DNA of 5,774 bases from UMGS1474 sp050946775 (GTDB lineage Bacteria; Bacillota; Clostridia; Oscillospirales; Acutalibacteraceae). Below are positions 5,774 to 5,774 of this stretch, piece by piece. The translations under genes and the position numbers were made by a program. Each line of letters opens with the position of its first letter. Position 1 is the first letter of the stretch. The stretch is from the NCBI GenBank assembly GCA_050946775.1, contig JBMNVL010000116.1:1-5774 (forward strand). The letters run 5' to 3'. A model generated the notes under the pieces. It made no database searches and was not told where the DNA came from. It saw only the letters and a list, made by a program, of their open reading frames with translations.

Positions 5774-5774
5774 G

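Overview
The window is a dense, fairly GC-rich stretch of bacterial chromosome. It holds six genes read left to right, then a seventh on the opposite strand. Strong AGGAGG-type ribosome-binding sites, an ANTAR-domain regulator beside glutamine synthetase, a glutamate synthase split into separate polypeptides and an iron-sulphur-rich electron-transfer module all suggest an anaerobic Firmicute, most likely a clostridial (Oscillospiraceae/Ruminococcaceae-like) lineage. That placement is an inference from gene style; there is no rRNA or other marker here.

Positions 1-4824 look like one transcription unit for ammonium assimilation. It opens with the C-terminal 190 codons of the FMN/iron-sulphur synthase domain of glutamate synthase (its 5' part lies off the left edge). 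Next come a four-cluster ferredoxin-like protein (578-1018), a FAD/NAD(P)-dependent pyridine nucleotide-disulphide-type oxidoreductase (1015-2247), a free-standing GXGXG domain equivalent to the C-terminal domain of GltB (2249-2968), a short class I glutamine synthetase (2995-4206) and an ANTAR RNA-binding antiterminator with a degenerate receiver domain (4240-4824). Gaps are -4 to 33 bases, and I see no internal promoter or terminator. The likely logic is this: the oxidoreductase and ferredoxin deliver electrons to the split glutamate synthase, glutamine synthetase makes the glutamine it consumes, and the ANTAR protein controls expression by acting on nascent RNA.

The unit ends at a near-ideal 19-bp hairpin (4839-4880) followed by a T-rich stretch. 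The hairpin lies between convergent genes and probably stops transcription from both sides. Beyond it, on the minus strand, is the C-terminal two thirds of an acetylornithine-type aminotransferase (ArgD family), a glutamate-dependent step of arginine synthesis. Its start is off the right edge.

The points most worth a second look are three changes in glutamine synthetase: Lys at the usual flap glutamate, no adenylylatable Tyr, and a short C-terminus. Others are the missing phospho-acceptor Asp in the ANTAR protein's receiver, and a four-cysteine rather than three-cysteine cluster motif in the glutamate synthase domain. The operon type itself resembles known clostridial GS-GOGAT clusters, so I do not claim a wholly new system.
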